The notes under the pieces were generated by a model, which saw only the letters and a program-made list of their open reading frames with translations, was not told the DNA's origin and did not search any database. The translations under genes were made by a program, and so were the position numbers. A stretch of DNA of 64,000 nt from NCBI GenBank assembly GCA_938743325.2, contig OW568878.1, positions 663,241-727,240 of the forward strand. The letters run 5' to 3'. This stretch comes from Pycnococcus provasolii (lineage: Eukaryota; Chlorophyta; Pseudoscourfieldiophyceae; Pseudoscourfieldiales; Pycnococcaceae). Positions 1 to 8,618 of the stretch are shown in pieces (the first letter of the stretch is position 1; every line of letters starts with the position of its first letter).

Positions 1-608
1 GCGACCCACTCTGCGAGTTCGTGCCTGTACCTTTTCGTCGTATTTTCGTCCACAAACGGCGTCGACGCCGCGCGTGCGAGCAGGCTTGAGATGCGTTTGT
101 GCGCCTCGATGGCTGCCGGTTGGTCGTCGTCCGCGAGTGCCTTCGAGGCTCTCTCTTTTGTGACATCAACTGCGGCGTCGTACACGTCAGCGGTCGCCGC
201 GGACGGGTCGGCACCAACGTACGAGAGCGCGGACGTGATGACGTCGTCGACGTCGTCCAGACGTTGCGATTTGTGCATGTGTTTGACGTAGTTGGTCCAT
301 ATTTCCGGGCAGTACGGTGCGCATTGCGTCGCCCTAATATGTGTAGCGGTAGCAGCTAAAGTTGTGCCTTGCCATTGCTCTTCCAAGTCCGCCAACTTGA
401 GCCAGTACCCGAAGCAGAGCGGGTAGGAAGCGAGAAAGGACTTGAAGTGCGTGATTGCTATGGAAGCTGAGGAACCCGAGGAACCACCCTGGGAACCCGA
501 GGAGGATGAAACATGTGCTAACAAATCACTCCATTGGTCGAAACTGTACTGCTGATGAGGATGATGAGGCTGAGGATGATGAGGAGGCTGCTGATGGGAC
601 GCCATCAT
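1..608 (-). CDS. PRP39: Prp39-like pre-mRNA processing factor, N-terminal part (runs off window)
   Basis: The frame opens at ATG ATG on the minus strand (608) and stays open to the left edge, giving about 202 residues. After a His/Pro/Gln-rich leader and a Ser/Gly-rich stretch comes HFKSFLASYPLCFGYWLKLA, followed by EIWTNYVKHMHK. This matches the aromatic and Tyr/Trp spacing of HAT (half-a-TPR) repeats, and the Y-P-x-C-x-G-Y-W pattern is the first-repeat signature of Prp39, a U1 snRNP-associated splicing factor. Prp39 is usually 600-1000 residues, so most of the gene lies beyond the window. No intron is needed in the visible part. Another HAT protein of the same family is possible, but the first-repeat match favours Prp39. 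The promoter region is shared with the SIMPL gene on the other strand. Confidence 0.7.
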   Translation of the reverse strand, partial: MMASHQQPPHHPQPHHPHQQYSFDQWSDLLAHVSSSSGSQGGSSGSSASIAITHFKSFLASYPLCFGYWLKLADLEEQWQGTTLAATATHIRATQCAPYCPEIWTNYVKHMHKSQRLDDVDDVITSALSYVGADPSAATADVYDAAVDVTKERASKALADDDQPAAIEAHKRISSLLARAASTPFVDENTTKRYRHELAEWV

Positions 609-1224
609 TCATATGCAGGATGTAATCGCGGATGATGAGGCTCCTTCCTGGCAGTGATATATATATGTGTGATGAATGAAGCAAGGGGGATGAAGTTCCG
701 GATGATGAAGCGCCGCCACCCACCCCTAAAAAGTAAAAAGGGGGGGGGACGAAAAACTCAAACAGAACCCTAACCCTAACCCTAACCCTAACCCTAACCC
801 TAATGCCCATGCGATTCTTATTCCATTCGGGGTTCGCTTTTCTCTAATAAAAAGAAGGGTCCCGATGGATGGATGGATTCGGGGTTTCAGAAAAGAAAAG
901 GGACCCACACCATGGTGAGTGAGTCAGCAGGGGCCCCGTATCATCTCTGGACAATCCCTCTTCTCTCTCTCCGCTCTCTCTCTTCTCTCGGAAGGTGCTA
1001 CTTACCCTATCACATTTTTTAATATAACTAGGGTGGGGTTTTGTGTCCAGATTATTGAGATATTTTACTTTTACATCAATTTTGGTGCGCTACACAACTT
1101 CCCACCCTCCCTCCCTCCCTCTCTCCCCTCCCTTCAAGAAGTGGGTTTGTTGTCAATTTATGGTTTCATTGTACTGTACTGGTTGGATTGATCATTCTTG
1201 CTTGAATCAATCAATCAATCAATC
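609..1224. other. Intergenic divergent region with telomere-type repeats
   Basis: This gap lies between the Prp39-like gene (minus) and the first SIMPL gene (plus). It holds a six-unit CCCTAA array at 768-803, a run of G at 741-748, two copies of an ATTCGGGGTT motif (826 and 877), pyrimidine-rich tracts around 955-990 and 1100-1135, and an (AATC)n run that abuts the ATG at 1225. No convincing gene is seen. Confidence 0.7.
768..803. repeat. Interstitial telomere-type array (CCCTAA)6
   Basis: Six uninterrupted CCCTAA hexamers (TTAGGG on the minus strand) lie inside a divergent promoter region, 160 bases upstream of the Prp39-like start and 420 bases upstream of the SIMPL start. The unit matches the common TTAGGG telomere repeat. 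It is interstitial, since genes lie on both sides. Confidence 0.95.
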
Positions 1225-2271
1225 ATGGCGTCCTCTTTGATGATGTCCATCGCAGCCCTCATCGCTTCCTCCTCGCTCACGTTAGTGGCGGCGCAACCTG
1301 CGACGTCGCCAACGTGCCTTCCGTTTCCGCGCATTGAAGTACGCGGTGGATCGCGCATTCGTGTCGATCCAGATCAAGTTCAAATCACCATCGAAGCGAC
1401 GGCGACACGTCGCAACGCATCCATAGCGTCGGAACTAGTCGCGGGTGCAGTCGCATCCATCCAGGAACTGAAAACGTCGGGCGGATTTGATTCCGTCGTC
1501 AGTCTTAGTTATAGCGGTCCAGATCTGCAGTACAAGTGGGTCAGTTCCACGACGCCTGGTCAACGCAACGTTCGCGTGCCTGTCGGGTACATGTACCGCG
1601 AAGTCCTCATGGTAACCGCTTCCATCGACGTCAATGACACCGACGCTGACGCTGAGGAAGACAAAGGAGACGCCGCAAGTACCGCAGCGACGGCGTCACT
1701 CACGAAGTTTGCGAAGACAGCTGCGACGACCGTCGAGACGATCATTCAGAACATCGCCGAGACGGCGTCCGAAGAGAGCGAATCTGCCGCGTCGTCGACG
1801 ACGAACACGAATCCCGATCCTGCTGCTGCTGCTGCTGCTCCGAATGGTGCTGGGATTGGACAAGGGTGGGATCCTGTCCCATCTCTTGACGACGGAAGCC
1901 CGAAGGATCCGCTCGTGTCTATCCAAAGCGTGAGGTACAGCTTGACACCTAAAAGTCAAGCTTCGTCCGCCCTTCGAGCGCGCAGGCTTGCGACGACTGA
2001 CGCGAAGAAGAAGGCTAGCGTTCTCGCGGAGTCGATGAGCCTCGATCTGGGCGAGCTGCTCTACGTGACAGACTTTGACTCCACGCCCATCACCACCAGC
2101 AACGATGAAGTTGCGGCCGAGTCGATGGTGATGCCAGCCATGGCCCGAAGTGCCTTCTACAGCAGCGGTGGTGCCGCTGCGGCCGCCCCCGCTCGTGGTC
2201 CTGGCGGCGATCCCATGAAGCAGACGTTTACGGCGGATGTCTCAGCAGCTTTCAAGGCAAGCAGCAGTTAG
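1225..2271 (+). CDS. Secreted SIMPL (DUF541)-domain protein, copy 1
   Basis: 348 residues from the ATG next to the (AATC)n run; the longer frame starts only with a non-ATG codon. The N-terminus is a clear signal peptide ending near SLTLVAAQ. The mature part opens with IEVRGGSRIRVDPDQVQITI, typical of SIMPL/DUF541 domains (a G-x-[GS] turn, then a PD and alternating hydrophobic strand residues). A low-complexity Ala/Thr/Glu/Ser insert covers about residues 140-215. The domain resumes with VSIQSVRYSLTPKSQASSAL, an AKKKA helix and a final FTADVSAAF strand, the usual SIMPL order. The molecular role of this family is largely unknown; bacterial and eukaryotic members are secreted or membrane-associated. 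A near-identical copy follows 255 bp downstream on the same strand. Confidence 0.75.
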   Translation: MASSLMMSIAALIASSSLTLVAAQPATSPTCLPFPRIEVRGGSRIRVDPDQVQITIEATATRRNASIASELVAGAVASIQELKTSGGFDSVVSLSYSGPDLQYKWVSSTTPGQRNVRVPVGYMYREVLMVTASIDVNDTDADAEEDKGDAASTAATASLTKFAKTAATTVETIIQNIAETASEESESAASSTTNTNPDPAAAAAAPNGAGIGQGWDPVPSLDDGSPKDPLVSIQSVRYSLTPKSQASSALRARRLATTDAKKKASVLAESMSLDLGELLYVTDFDSTPITTSNDEVAAESMVMPAMARSAFYSSGGAAAAAPARGPGGDPMKQTFTADVSAAFKASSS

Positions 2272-2526
2272 CGAGCCTGTTCATCCAGAGCCCTTTAAGG
2301 CGATCCTAGCCTTATGTGTTGCCAGCATACATGTTGCGTTCAAAGAAATGATCAAACCAAGTTTTTGTGCATCACAGGACCTGCTCAGGCCCGTCCCCTC
2401 TTTTTGATATTTTTTTGGCTGCACAACTTCCTACCAGGTACCGGGTACCCCTCTTCAATTTTCAATTTTCAGTAATTTTGATCAAATTTTGATTTGTCTT
2501 TTGAGATCATTCTGGAATCAATCGTC

Positions 2527-3567
2527 ATGGCGTCCTCTTTGATAATGTCCATCGCCCTCATCGCTTCCTCCTCACTCACGTTAGTGGCGGCGCAACCTGC
2601 GACGTCGCCATCGTGCCTTCCGTTCCCGCGCATTGAAGTACGCGGTGGATCGCGCATTCGTGTCGATCCAGATCAAGTTCAAATCACCATCGAAGCGACG
2701 GCGACACGTCGCAACGCATCCATAGCGTCGGAACTAGTCGCGGGTGCAGTCGCATCCATCAAGGACGAACTGACCGGCACGTCGGGCGGATTTGATTCCG
2801 TCGTCAGTCTCAGCTACCGCGGTCCGGATCTGCAGTACAAGTGGGTCAGTTCCGCGACGCCTGGACAAAGCGACGTTCGCGTGCCTGTCGGGTACATGTA
2901 CCGCGAAGTCCTCCTGGTAACCGCTTCCATCGACGTCAACGACACTGACGCTGACGCTGACGCTGAAGAAGACAAAGGAGACGCCGCAAGTACCGCAGCG
3001 ACGGCGTCACTCACGAAGTTTGCGAAGACAGCTGCGACGACTGTCGAGACGATCATTCAGAACACCGCCGAGACGGCGTCCGAAGAGAGCGAATCTGCCG
3101 CGTCGTCGACGACGTACACGAATCCCACTGCTGCTTCGGCAGATTCCAAACAAGGGTGGGATCCTGTCCCATCTCTTGACGACGGAAGCCCGAAGGATCC
3201 GCTCGTGTCTATCCAAAGCGTGAAGTACGGCTTGACGCCTAAAAGTCAAGCTTCGTCCGCCCTTCGTGCGCGCAGGCTTGCGACGACTGACGCGAAGAAG
3301 AAGGCTAGCGTTCTCGCGGAGTCGATGAGCCTGAATCTGGGCGAGCTGCTCTACGTGACAGACTTTGACTCCACGCCCATCACCACCAGCAACGATGTCG
3401 GCCGAGCAAAGGAGGTGTCGGCCGATTCGATGATGAGGGCATCCTTTGCCCCTCCTCCCATGTACGGTGGTGGGGGCGGTATTGCTGCTCGTGGTCCTGG
3501 CGGCGATCCCATGAAGCAGACGTTTACGGCGGATGTCTCAGCAGCTTTCAAGGCAAGCAGCAGTTAG
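2527..3567 (+). CDS. Secreted SIMPL (DUF541)-domain protein, copy 2
   Basis: 346 residues, same architecture as the preceding gene: signal peptide, IEVRGGSRIRVDPD motif, acidic Ala/Thr-rich insert, then the second half of the SIMPL fold ending FTADVSAAFKASSS. Most of the two proteins is identical. Differences cluster in the KDELTGTSG loop, the insert (the poly-Ala run is missing here) and the region before the last strand, where copy 2 has a Gly-rich PMYGGGGG loop. The 3' flanks also match in part (TTATGTGTTGCCAGCATACATGTTGCGT-like sequence follows both stops), so the duplication included downstream DNA. The recent tandem duplication is seen directly. Function is unknown beyond the fold assignment. 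Confidence 0.75.
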   Translation: MASSLIMSIALIASSSLTLVAAQPATSPSCLPFPRIEVRGGSRIRVDPDQVQITIEATATRRNASIASELVAGAVASIKDELTGTSGGFDSVVSLSYRGPDLQYKWVSSATPGQSDVRVPVGYMYREVLLVTASIDVNDTDADADAEEDKGDAASTAATASLTKFAKTAATTVETIIQNTAETASEESESAASSTTYTNPTAASADSKQGWDPVPSLDDGSPKDPLVSIQSVKYGLTPKSQASSALRARRLATTDAKKKASVLAESMSLNLGELLYVTDFDSTPITTSNDVGRAKEVSADSMMRASFAPPPMYGGGGGIAARGPGGDPMKQTFTADVSAAFKASSS

Positions 3568-4441
3568 CGATCCTGTTTATCCAAACACCAGAGCCGTTAA
3601 GGCTAACTTACCCCAGCCTTATGTGTTGCCAGCATACATGTTGCGTACAAAGAAGTAATGATCAAACCAAGTTTTGTGCGTCACAGTCTCGAGAGACTCT
3701 CCCTGTCAGTCAGACTATTAGACTACAGTGTTGAGTGCCTACCACGGTACAGTGTTGGACAACGGCAGTGACTTGACCAAGGCACCAAGGCACGAAGCAC
3801 GAAGTGTGGTGATGCCTACTGTGATGAGACGAGACAAGCTTGGCGAGTGTAGGTACACATAGCAGACTGCAGAGACGACTCCCTCCCTGTACCTCTACCA
3901 GCCTCTGCTGTCTTCGACTCTTCGTCTTCGTCTTCGTCCCATTCCTTGCCATTCCGTTCTCGGGAAGGGAATGGTATCCCCTATTGAATGTAGATCCGAG
4001 CATGGGATGCGAGCAGGAAGTGATGGGATGCACCATGATGGAGCTGATGCGACTTGCTTGCAGAGGAGAGGGCCTAAGTAGGTGGCTTCCCATGAATGAG
4101 GAGGCTCGTGATGATGAAGCTCGGGAATGAAGACGGGAAGATGGGACGGCTTTCACCTCGTGTCTCGTGAAAACGAATAGGCACCTCGAAGGCGACGTAT
4201 TCTCGTCGTGAAGTCTAACTAAGAAATACTTCTATGGGAATAGGCCGCGTCCGCACCAACTAACTCTGTCCATTCAAGCTTGCACAATTCCTGTGCAACT
4301 CCTGTTGTGCTCATCACGCCAGTGCACTCCTCCTACGATAGTCTACGATAGTTAAGTTCGTGCGAACACGTTTGTCTGTACGTTTGTCTTAAGGTGCTTT
4401 TCTGGCCTGGTATAAGTAAGCAAGCAAGTAAGTAAGTAAGT
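3568..4441. other. Intergenic region, no gene recognised
   Basis: It holds the conserved 3' flank of the SIMPL pair (3600-3675), a (TCTTCG)n microsatellite near 3911-3940, and an (AAGT)n-type run at about 4414-4441 that ends exactly at the ATG of the next gene. Open frames here begin with non-ATG codons or have no recognisable protein character. Confidence 0.6.
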
Positions 4442-5377
4442 ATGCAGCGCGCGTCCCTGCTGACGGTGCGCTCCGACTCCGCCGACCTGGGTAATGGTGG
4501 TGGTGCGCCAACCTCAAGTGGCTCGTCGAAGAAAAACGACGATCCGGACGCGAATAGTAGCGGGATCGTCGCCGTCCCTTTCGTCGGCGTGATCGACGTC
4601 AGCGGCCTGCGCTCCAAGTTCCTGAGGGACGTCGTCACGCAGGTCAACAACGATCCCGTCAAGAGGTCCATGGCAAAAGGCGTTCTCATCGGCTTCTTTG
4701 TAGCCTTCCTCGTGTTCTACGTCGACATATTCAACGCCATGGGAAACGAGCGCGCGCAGTGGAGGCAGACGAGCCGCTTGCTCGCATCGGAGCGCGACGA
4801 GTACAAAAAGGCACTCGAGATCGTCGAAAGCAAAATGGTGCAGAGCGAGGCGCAGGTGCTCGTCGCGCAGAAAACAGCCACGGGAGCGGTCGACCGAGCG
4901 ACGGCGGAGGTGCGAGCGACGCAAGGCGCCGCCAAGGCTGCCATGGGAGACGTCGTGTCCTTAAAAGACAGCATCATCAAAAAGCACAAGGGTGCGGCGG
5001 AGCGCGAGGCGCGAAGTGGTATGAAGCACAGGCTCGAGGCGGAGGCGACGAAAGTGCACCTCAAGACGGCGAGCTCGGAGCTGAAGAAGGTGGAGGCGGC
5101 GGAGGATGCGTGGGACCGGTTCCACCAGTCAGCTGTGTCGCGAAGCGTGCGCTACGGAAGTCACACGAAAGTTCCGAACATACCGCACCCGGATGCCGAC
5201 GACCACGCGGCGAAAATTGTCACCGGATGGAGACTTGGCCAGCGGCTCGCGATTCGCGGCGGTGAGGGCGGCGTGCACAGCGACGGGCTCATGAAGAGCG
5301 CGGTCAAGTCGACGGAGACGTTCGGCTTTGGCGACAAAAAGAAGAGCGGGCGCAAGCTGCTCGCTCGCGCCGCGTGA
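4442..5377 (+). CDS. Single-pass membrane protein with coiled coil, unknown family
   Basis: 311 residues, ATG directly after an (AAGT)n microsatellite. A disordered N-terminus of about 50 residues (Ser/Gly/Asp-rich) is followed by VPFVGVIDVSGLRSKFLRDV and one hydrophobic helix, GVLIGFFVAFLVFYVDIF, near residues 80-97. From about 105 to 225 the sequence is a long Ala/Glu/Lys/Gln-rich helix with heptad character, then a basic tail ending KKSGRKLLARAA. This suggests a tail-type membrane protein with an extended coiled coil on one side; which compartment cannot be told. I do not recognise the family. The next gene, on the other strand, converges on it. Confidence 0.7.
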   Translation: MQRASLLTVRSDSADLGNGGGAPTSSGSSKKNDDPDANSSGIVAVPFVGVIDVSGLRSKFLRDVVTQVNNDPVKRSMAKGVLIGFFVAFLVFYVDIFNAMGNERAQWRQTSRLLASERDEYKKALEIVESKMVQSEAQVLVAQKTATGAVDRATAEVRATQGAAKAAMGDVVSLKDSIIKKHKGAAEREARSGMKHRLEAEATKVHLKTASSELKKVEAAEDAWDRFHQSAVSRSVRYGSHTKVPNIPHPDADDHAAKIVTGWRLGQRLAIRGGEGGVHSDGLMKSAVKSTETFGFGDKKKSGRKLLARAA

Positions 5378-5573
5378 TGTGGTTGAGCACTGCACACTTG
5401 ATTGAATCCTTCTTTTGGTAAAACACAACAAACTTTTTTACTTTATGATTTATAGAGTTGAACAACACCACTTGCTTATCGCAGCTGTGGGCGCCTGCGG
5501 CGGGTGGTCACGCGGAGCGGCGGACGAGGAACTGGAGAACGTGTGCAGTAAAGTACACTCCATTACTGCGATC

Positions 5574-6557
5574 TTAGGTCTTGCTTCCGCTTCTGCCGCC
5601 AGTCATCCTTGAGAGCTTGGCTAAATCCACCTGCTTCGCCTCCGCAGTTGCGACAACTTCGCCCTTGGCATTCTTCACCTCAGCGCACGTCGTGACCATC
5701 ACAGATTCTGGTTTGGCCGTGTCCGGCTTGATCCACGCCTCGATGTGCATCGTTTCGTTGAGCGTTCCCGGTTTTTTCATCCGACACGTGAACTCAGAAG
5801 TGAGACACAACGGCTGCCACGCGATTTTGCCCACCTCACCCATCATTTCGTCGAGTGCAGTTTGAACGGCACCTCCGTGTGCACCAAGCCCAGACTCCGC
5901 ACCTATGCACGCTTGTTCAGAGAATCGTATGGCGCCGAAGACTCGTTTTGTGGTTGGTTCGAAGAAATATCTCAAGTCCAGTCCAGCCGCGGCGGCTTTG
6001 TCTCCCGTCGCCCAGCTAACTTGTGCGACGTCAAGTTGTTGCGACTGCGGGTACACGAGAAGTTTCTGAAAGGGGAACCCGTTGGTTTGGTTCGCTCGTT
6101 TCACGCACGCCTTCATGACGTCGTCTCCTGGTGGCATGAGCCCGTTGGGCCTGAACGGAATTCCTCGTAGGCGAGCAACGCGTTGGTACTCTGTTGTGTC
6201 TACGCGAGCCCAGACAGGATCTGTGGATGGCGTGTCTGCGTAATTGAGAGTTGCTTGATTTTGCGTGATGCCTCCACCAGGTTGCAAGGGATCCATGTTT
6301 TTCTCCTCCTCCTCCTGAGAAGACGCAGGAGCAGGAGCGTGATCCTGACTATCAGGTAAAACGGTTCCGTTCGTTCGAAAGAATGTCCGAATAGACGCTT
6401 CTGTCCACGTCTCGCACGCGTCAGGAGGTAACTCGGGTACGTCTTTATTAGAGTCTTCGAGTTCCTCCTCTAAGACCATTGAGAGGTTACGAAGACGCAT
6501 GGTAAGCTCGGCATCGCGAGCTGCTGCTGCCGATGCTGCTGCTGATGCTGACGACAT
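5574..6557 (-). CDS. Hotdog-fold acyl-CoA thioesterase, PaaI/4HBT type
   Basis: 327 residues from an ATG inside a Ser/Ala-rich leader. The C-terminal third carries the hotdog signature: GLGAHGGAVQTALDEMMGEV near residues 224-242 (the HGG turn followed by the long central helix), then strands LTSEFTCRMKKPGTLN and MVTTCAEVKNAKGEVVATAEA. This is the PaaI-like/4HBT superfamily, which hydrolyses acyl-CoA thioesters; eukaryotic relatives include the THEM family. The first 110 residues are acidic and disordered, with an EEEEK cluster. Its substrate cannot be told from sequence. It converges with the membrane coiled-coil gene on the left. Confidence 0.75.
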   Translation of the reverse strand: MSSASAAASAAAARDAELTMRLRNLSMVLEEELEDSNKDVPELPPDACETWTEASIRTFFRTNGTVLPDSQDHAPAPASSQEEEEKNMDPLQPGGGITQNQATLNYADTPSTDPVWARVDTTEYQRVARLRGIPFRPNGLMPPGDDVMKACVKRANQTNGFPFQKLLVYPQSQQLDVAQVSWATGDKAAAAGLDLRYFFEPTTKRVFGAIRFSEQACIGAESGLGAHGGAVQTALDEMMGEVGKIAWQPLCLTSEFTCRMKKPGTLNETMHIEAWIKPDTAKPESVMVTTCAEVKNAKGEVVATAEAKQVDLAKLSRMTGGRSGSKT

Positions 6558-7469
6558 TGTACACGGTGGTTGACAAATGACAAGAAACAGGGAGGAAAGA
6601 TCAACAGAGTAACGGATGCCGAATTCCTAATTCGGGTTTGTTTTTGTAATTCCAACCCCTAATCAGTAATTTGATTAGGGGTTGGCATGTTCACTCCCCT
6701 AATTAGGGGTTGGTTTTCTTCACCGTTTTCTCTTCTTCGTTTTTCTTCACCCTCGAGTTCTTCACTGATGAAACTGGTCCCTGCCCTACGATAGGGTCCC
6801 TAAATAAATTGACAGATCTGCCCAATATTTCCCAACAACGTTAACACTTAAAACACATACATGTTACGATAGTAAGTCTAGGACTTCAGGCATTATCAGT
6901 CAGTGACTCGCATATGCTTTACAGTTTACACATTAGCGGCCTCTTAGACTATTTGTTGTTTTTTAAAACAGCTCATTGGTCTTGTCTTGTTGGCTCCTCC
7001 CTCCCTCTTCTTCATCCATGGAATTCTCCTCAGGTGTGTGTGCTCGTGCTTCTTCGACCCATCCTCCTCCCTCCTTTGGACTCGTTTTTCAGGCTTTCAG
7101 GTGAATCTTCATCACTCCTCCTGTCCTCGGGATTGCACGAACCTCATTATTATTACAGGTTCATGTTCGTTCAGTGGTTTCCTATTTTCAGGATATCACT
7201 TTCTTTCTTTCTTTCTTTCCTTTATTATGAGCGGAGCCTCACCTCGGCCTCTTGCGAATGAATGAGGGGACACACAGTACTTACCCTCTCCTCGTAGATA
7301 GTTAATAACCTTCGAATCATATCAAAAGAACTGCTGGTTCATTGATGACTACTACGTACGTAGGGTAGGTACTACTACTACTGTTGTTTTTGTTGTTGTT
7401 GGACATTGATTGGGGGAATTCGACGTCGACTCGCAATCAACACGATAATAATAATACGAATCAACAATC
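6558..7469. other. Intergenic divergent region with AT-core palindromes
   Basis: Between two divergent genes. It contains the palindrome cluster at 6652-6709, TTTC microsatellites near 7199-7219, a TACTAC-rich stretch at 7346-7383 and a T/C-rich zone. Apparent open frames are hydrophobic only because of T richness; no gene is supported. Confidence 0.6.
6652..6709. repeat. Perfect 14-bp inverted repeat plus 14-bp palindrome
   Basis: CCAACCCCTAATCA (6652-6665) and TGATTAGGGGTTGG (6672-6685) form a perfect 14-bp stem with a 6-base loop. Eleven bases later lies the palindrome CCCCTAATTAGGGG (6696-6709), followed by another TTGG. The element lies about 100 bases upstream of the thioesterase start, in the divergent promoter. 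Confidence 0.85.
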
Positions 7470-8456
7470 ATGGCGGATAACAACATGTCTAATACTACCG
7501 CCGTTGATGACATGTCATCCAATTCGTCGTCGTCACGGGACTCGCTCACGTCCTCACAGCGCCTGCGTGCGCGTCTCCTGCAATTAGCGGAGGCATCCTC
7601 GCGGGCATCGGAAAGGCTCGCGCTCACGCTCTCGCAGGACGCCGACGCAGATGAACCTTCCATAGGAACGATGTCCGCACCGCCGACAGAACGCGTCTCT
7701 TCAGCCTTGACGCTCGTACACGAAGCAAGGAGGCTGCGACATGCAAGGCTTCTCGTCGTCGACGACGAAGTGCCGCCGCCCGTGCAGCAGCAGCAGGAGC
7801 ACCAGCAGCACATTTCTGTCATCACGCACGAAGCAGCAGTAGGAGATGCACCAAAGAAAAGGACACCATCCCAATCCTACAGCTTGATTCCAAGTGACAT
7901 GGAAGATGAGGTGCTGAGCGACATGCACAAACAGCAAATCGTCGACGTTGAAAAAGAAGAGGAGGAGGTTTGCAAAAAGAGCAACACACCACCATCGAAG
8001 AACAACAAAACGAAAAGAGCACTGGTGATTGTTATGGGCGTGCTTGGAGTTATCCTTTCGTTTGCCATACTCTGCGTTCTTGTGGTGCTCACGATTCGCT
8101 TCTTCAGTACCACGACGACGACGATGATGAACAACCATCAGGAATTATTGACTTCATTATCACCATCACCACCACCATCGCCGCCGCTGCCATCAGCTGA
8201 TTCTTCTCTCACTCTAAAATCACTCACAGCAGAGAGCGCCAAGCTAGGAGATGCGGATGCGAATGAACTGTGGGTGGAGGGTAAGGGTGGATTATTTGTT
8301 GCGCACGGTGCTAGTGTTGGCGGCGATGCGAGCTTTGTGGGTAACGTGCACGTCGGAGGATCCGTGAGCGCAGACGACATTGAGTTGGAGCAGGGTGGTA
8401 GTCTGGCGAAGATGATGGAAGACTTAAGCACACGTCTTGAGAAACTGGAAGGGTAG
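7470..8456 (+). CDS. Type II membrane protein with beta-repeat ectodomain, unknown family
   Basis: 328 residues. Residues 1-185 are polar and Ser/Gln/Glu-rich with short helical parts and no signal peptide. One hydrophobic helix, ALVIVMGVLGVILSFAIL followed by CVLVVLTIRF, lies near 188-212, after a basic KNNKTKR stretch; the positive-inside rule puts the N-terminus in the cytosol. The outer part has a Pro-rich stalk (SPSPPPSPPLPS), then a repeating [VG]-G-x-[VA]-x-[VF]-x-G motif (GASVGGDASFVGNVHVGGSV) like the stacked beta-turns of tail-fibre-type proteins, and a short C-terminal coiled coil (MMEDLSTRLEKLEG) that could trimerise. No family is recognised. It ends 162 bp from the convergent clathrin gene. 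Confidence 0.65.
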   Translation: MADNNMSNTTAVDDMSSNSSSSRDSLTSSQRLRARLLQLAEASSRASERLALTLSQDADADEPSIGTMSAPPTERVSSALTLVHEARRLRHARLLVVDDEVPPPVQQQQEHQQHISVITHEAAVGDAPKKRTPSQSYSLIPSDMEDEVLSDMHKQQIVDVEKEEEEVCKKSNTPPSKNNKTKRALVIVMGVLGVILSFAILCVLVVLTIRFFSTTTTTMMNNHQELLTSLSPSPPPSPPLPSADSSLTLKSLTAESAKLGDADANELWVEGKGGLFVAHGASVGGDASFVGNVHVGGSVSADDIELEQGGSLAKMMEDLSTRLEKLEG

Positions 8457-8618
8457 GAAGGTTATTGTTGGTGTTGGTTCGTGTGTGTGTGGTTGGTTGG
8501 GTTGTTATGACAGAAATATTTTTTCATATCCACTCTTACACCATAAAACAATATTTTTTGTTTGTTTCGTTTTCATGTCACACACTTCTCAACACACCTG
8601 ATACTTTCCCCACCAAAA

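Noticed and set aside
3710-4156. A 148-codon minus-strand frame
   Set aside because: Starts with GTG, is Ser/His-rich low complexity and lies in a spacer with microsatellites.
6914-7261. A hydrophobic 115-codon frame
   Set aside because: Hydrophobicity follows from T-rich DNA; no domain and no good codon bias.
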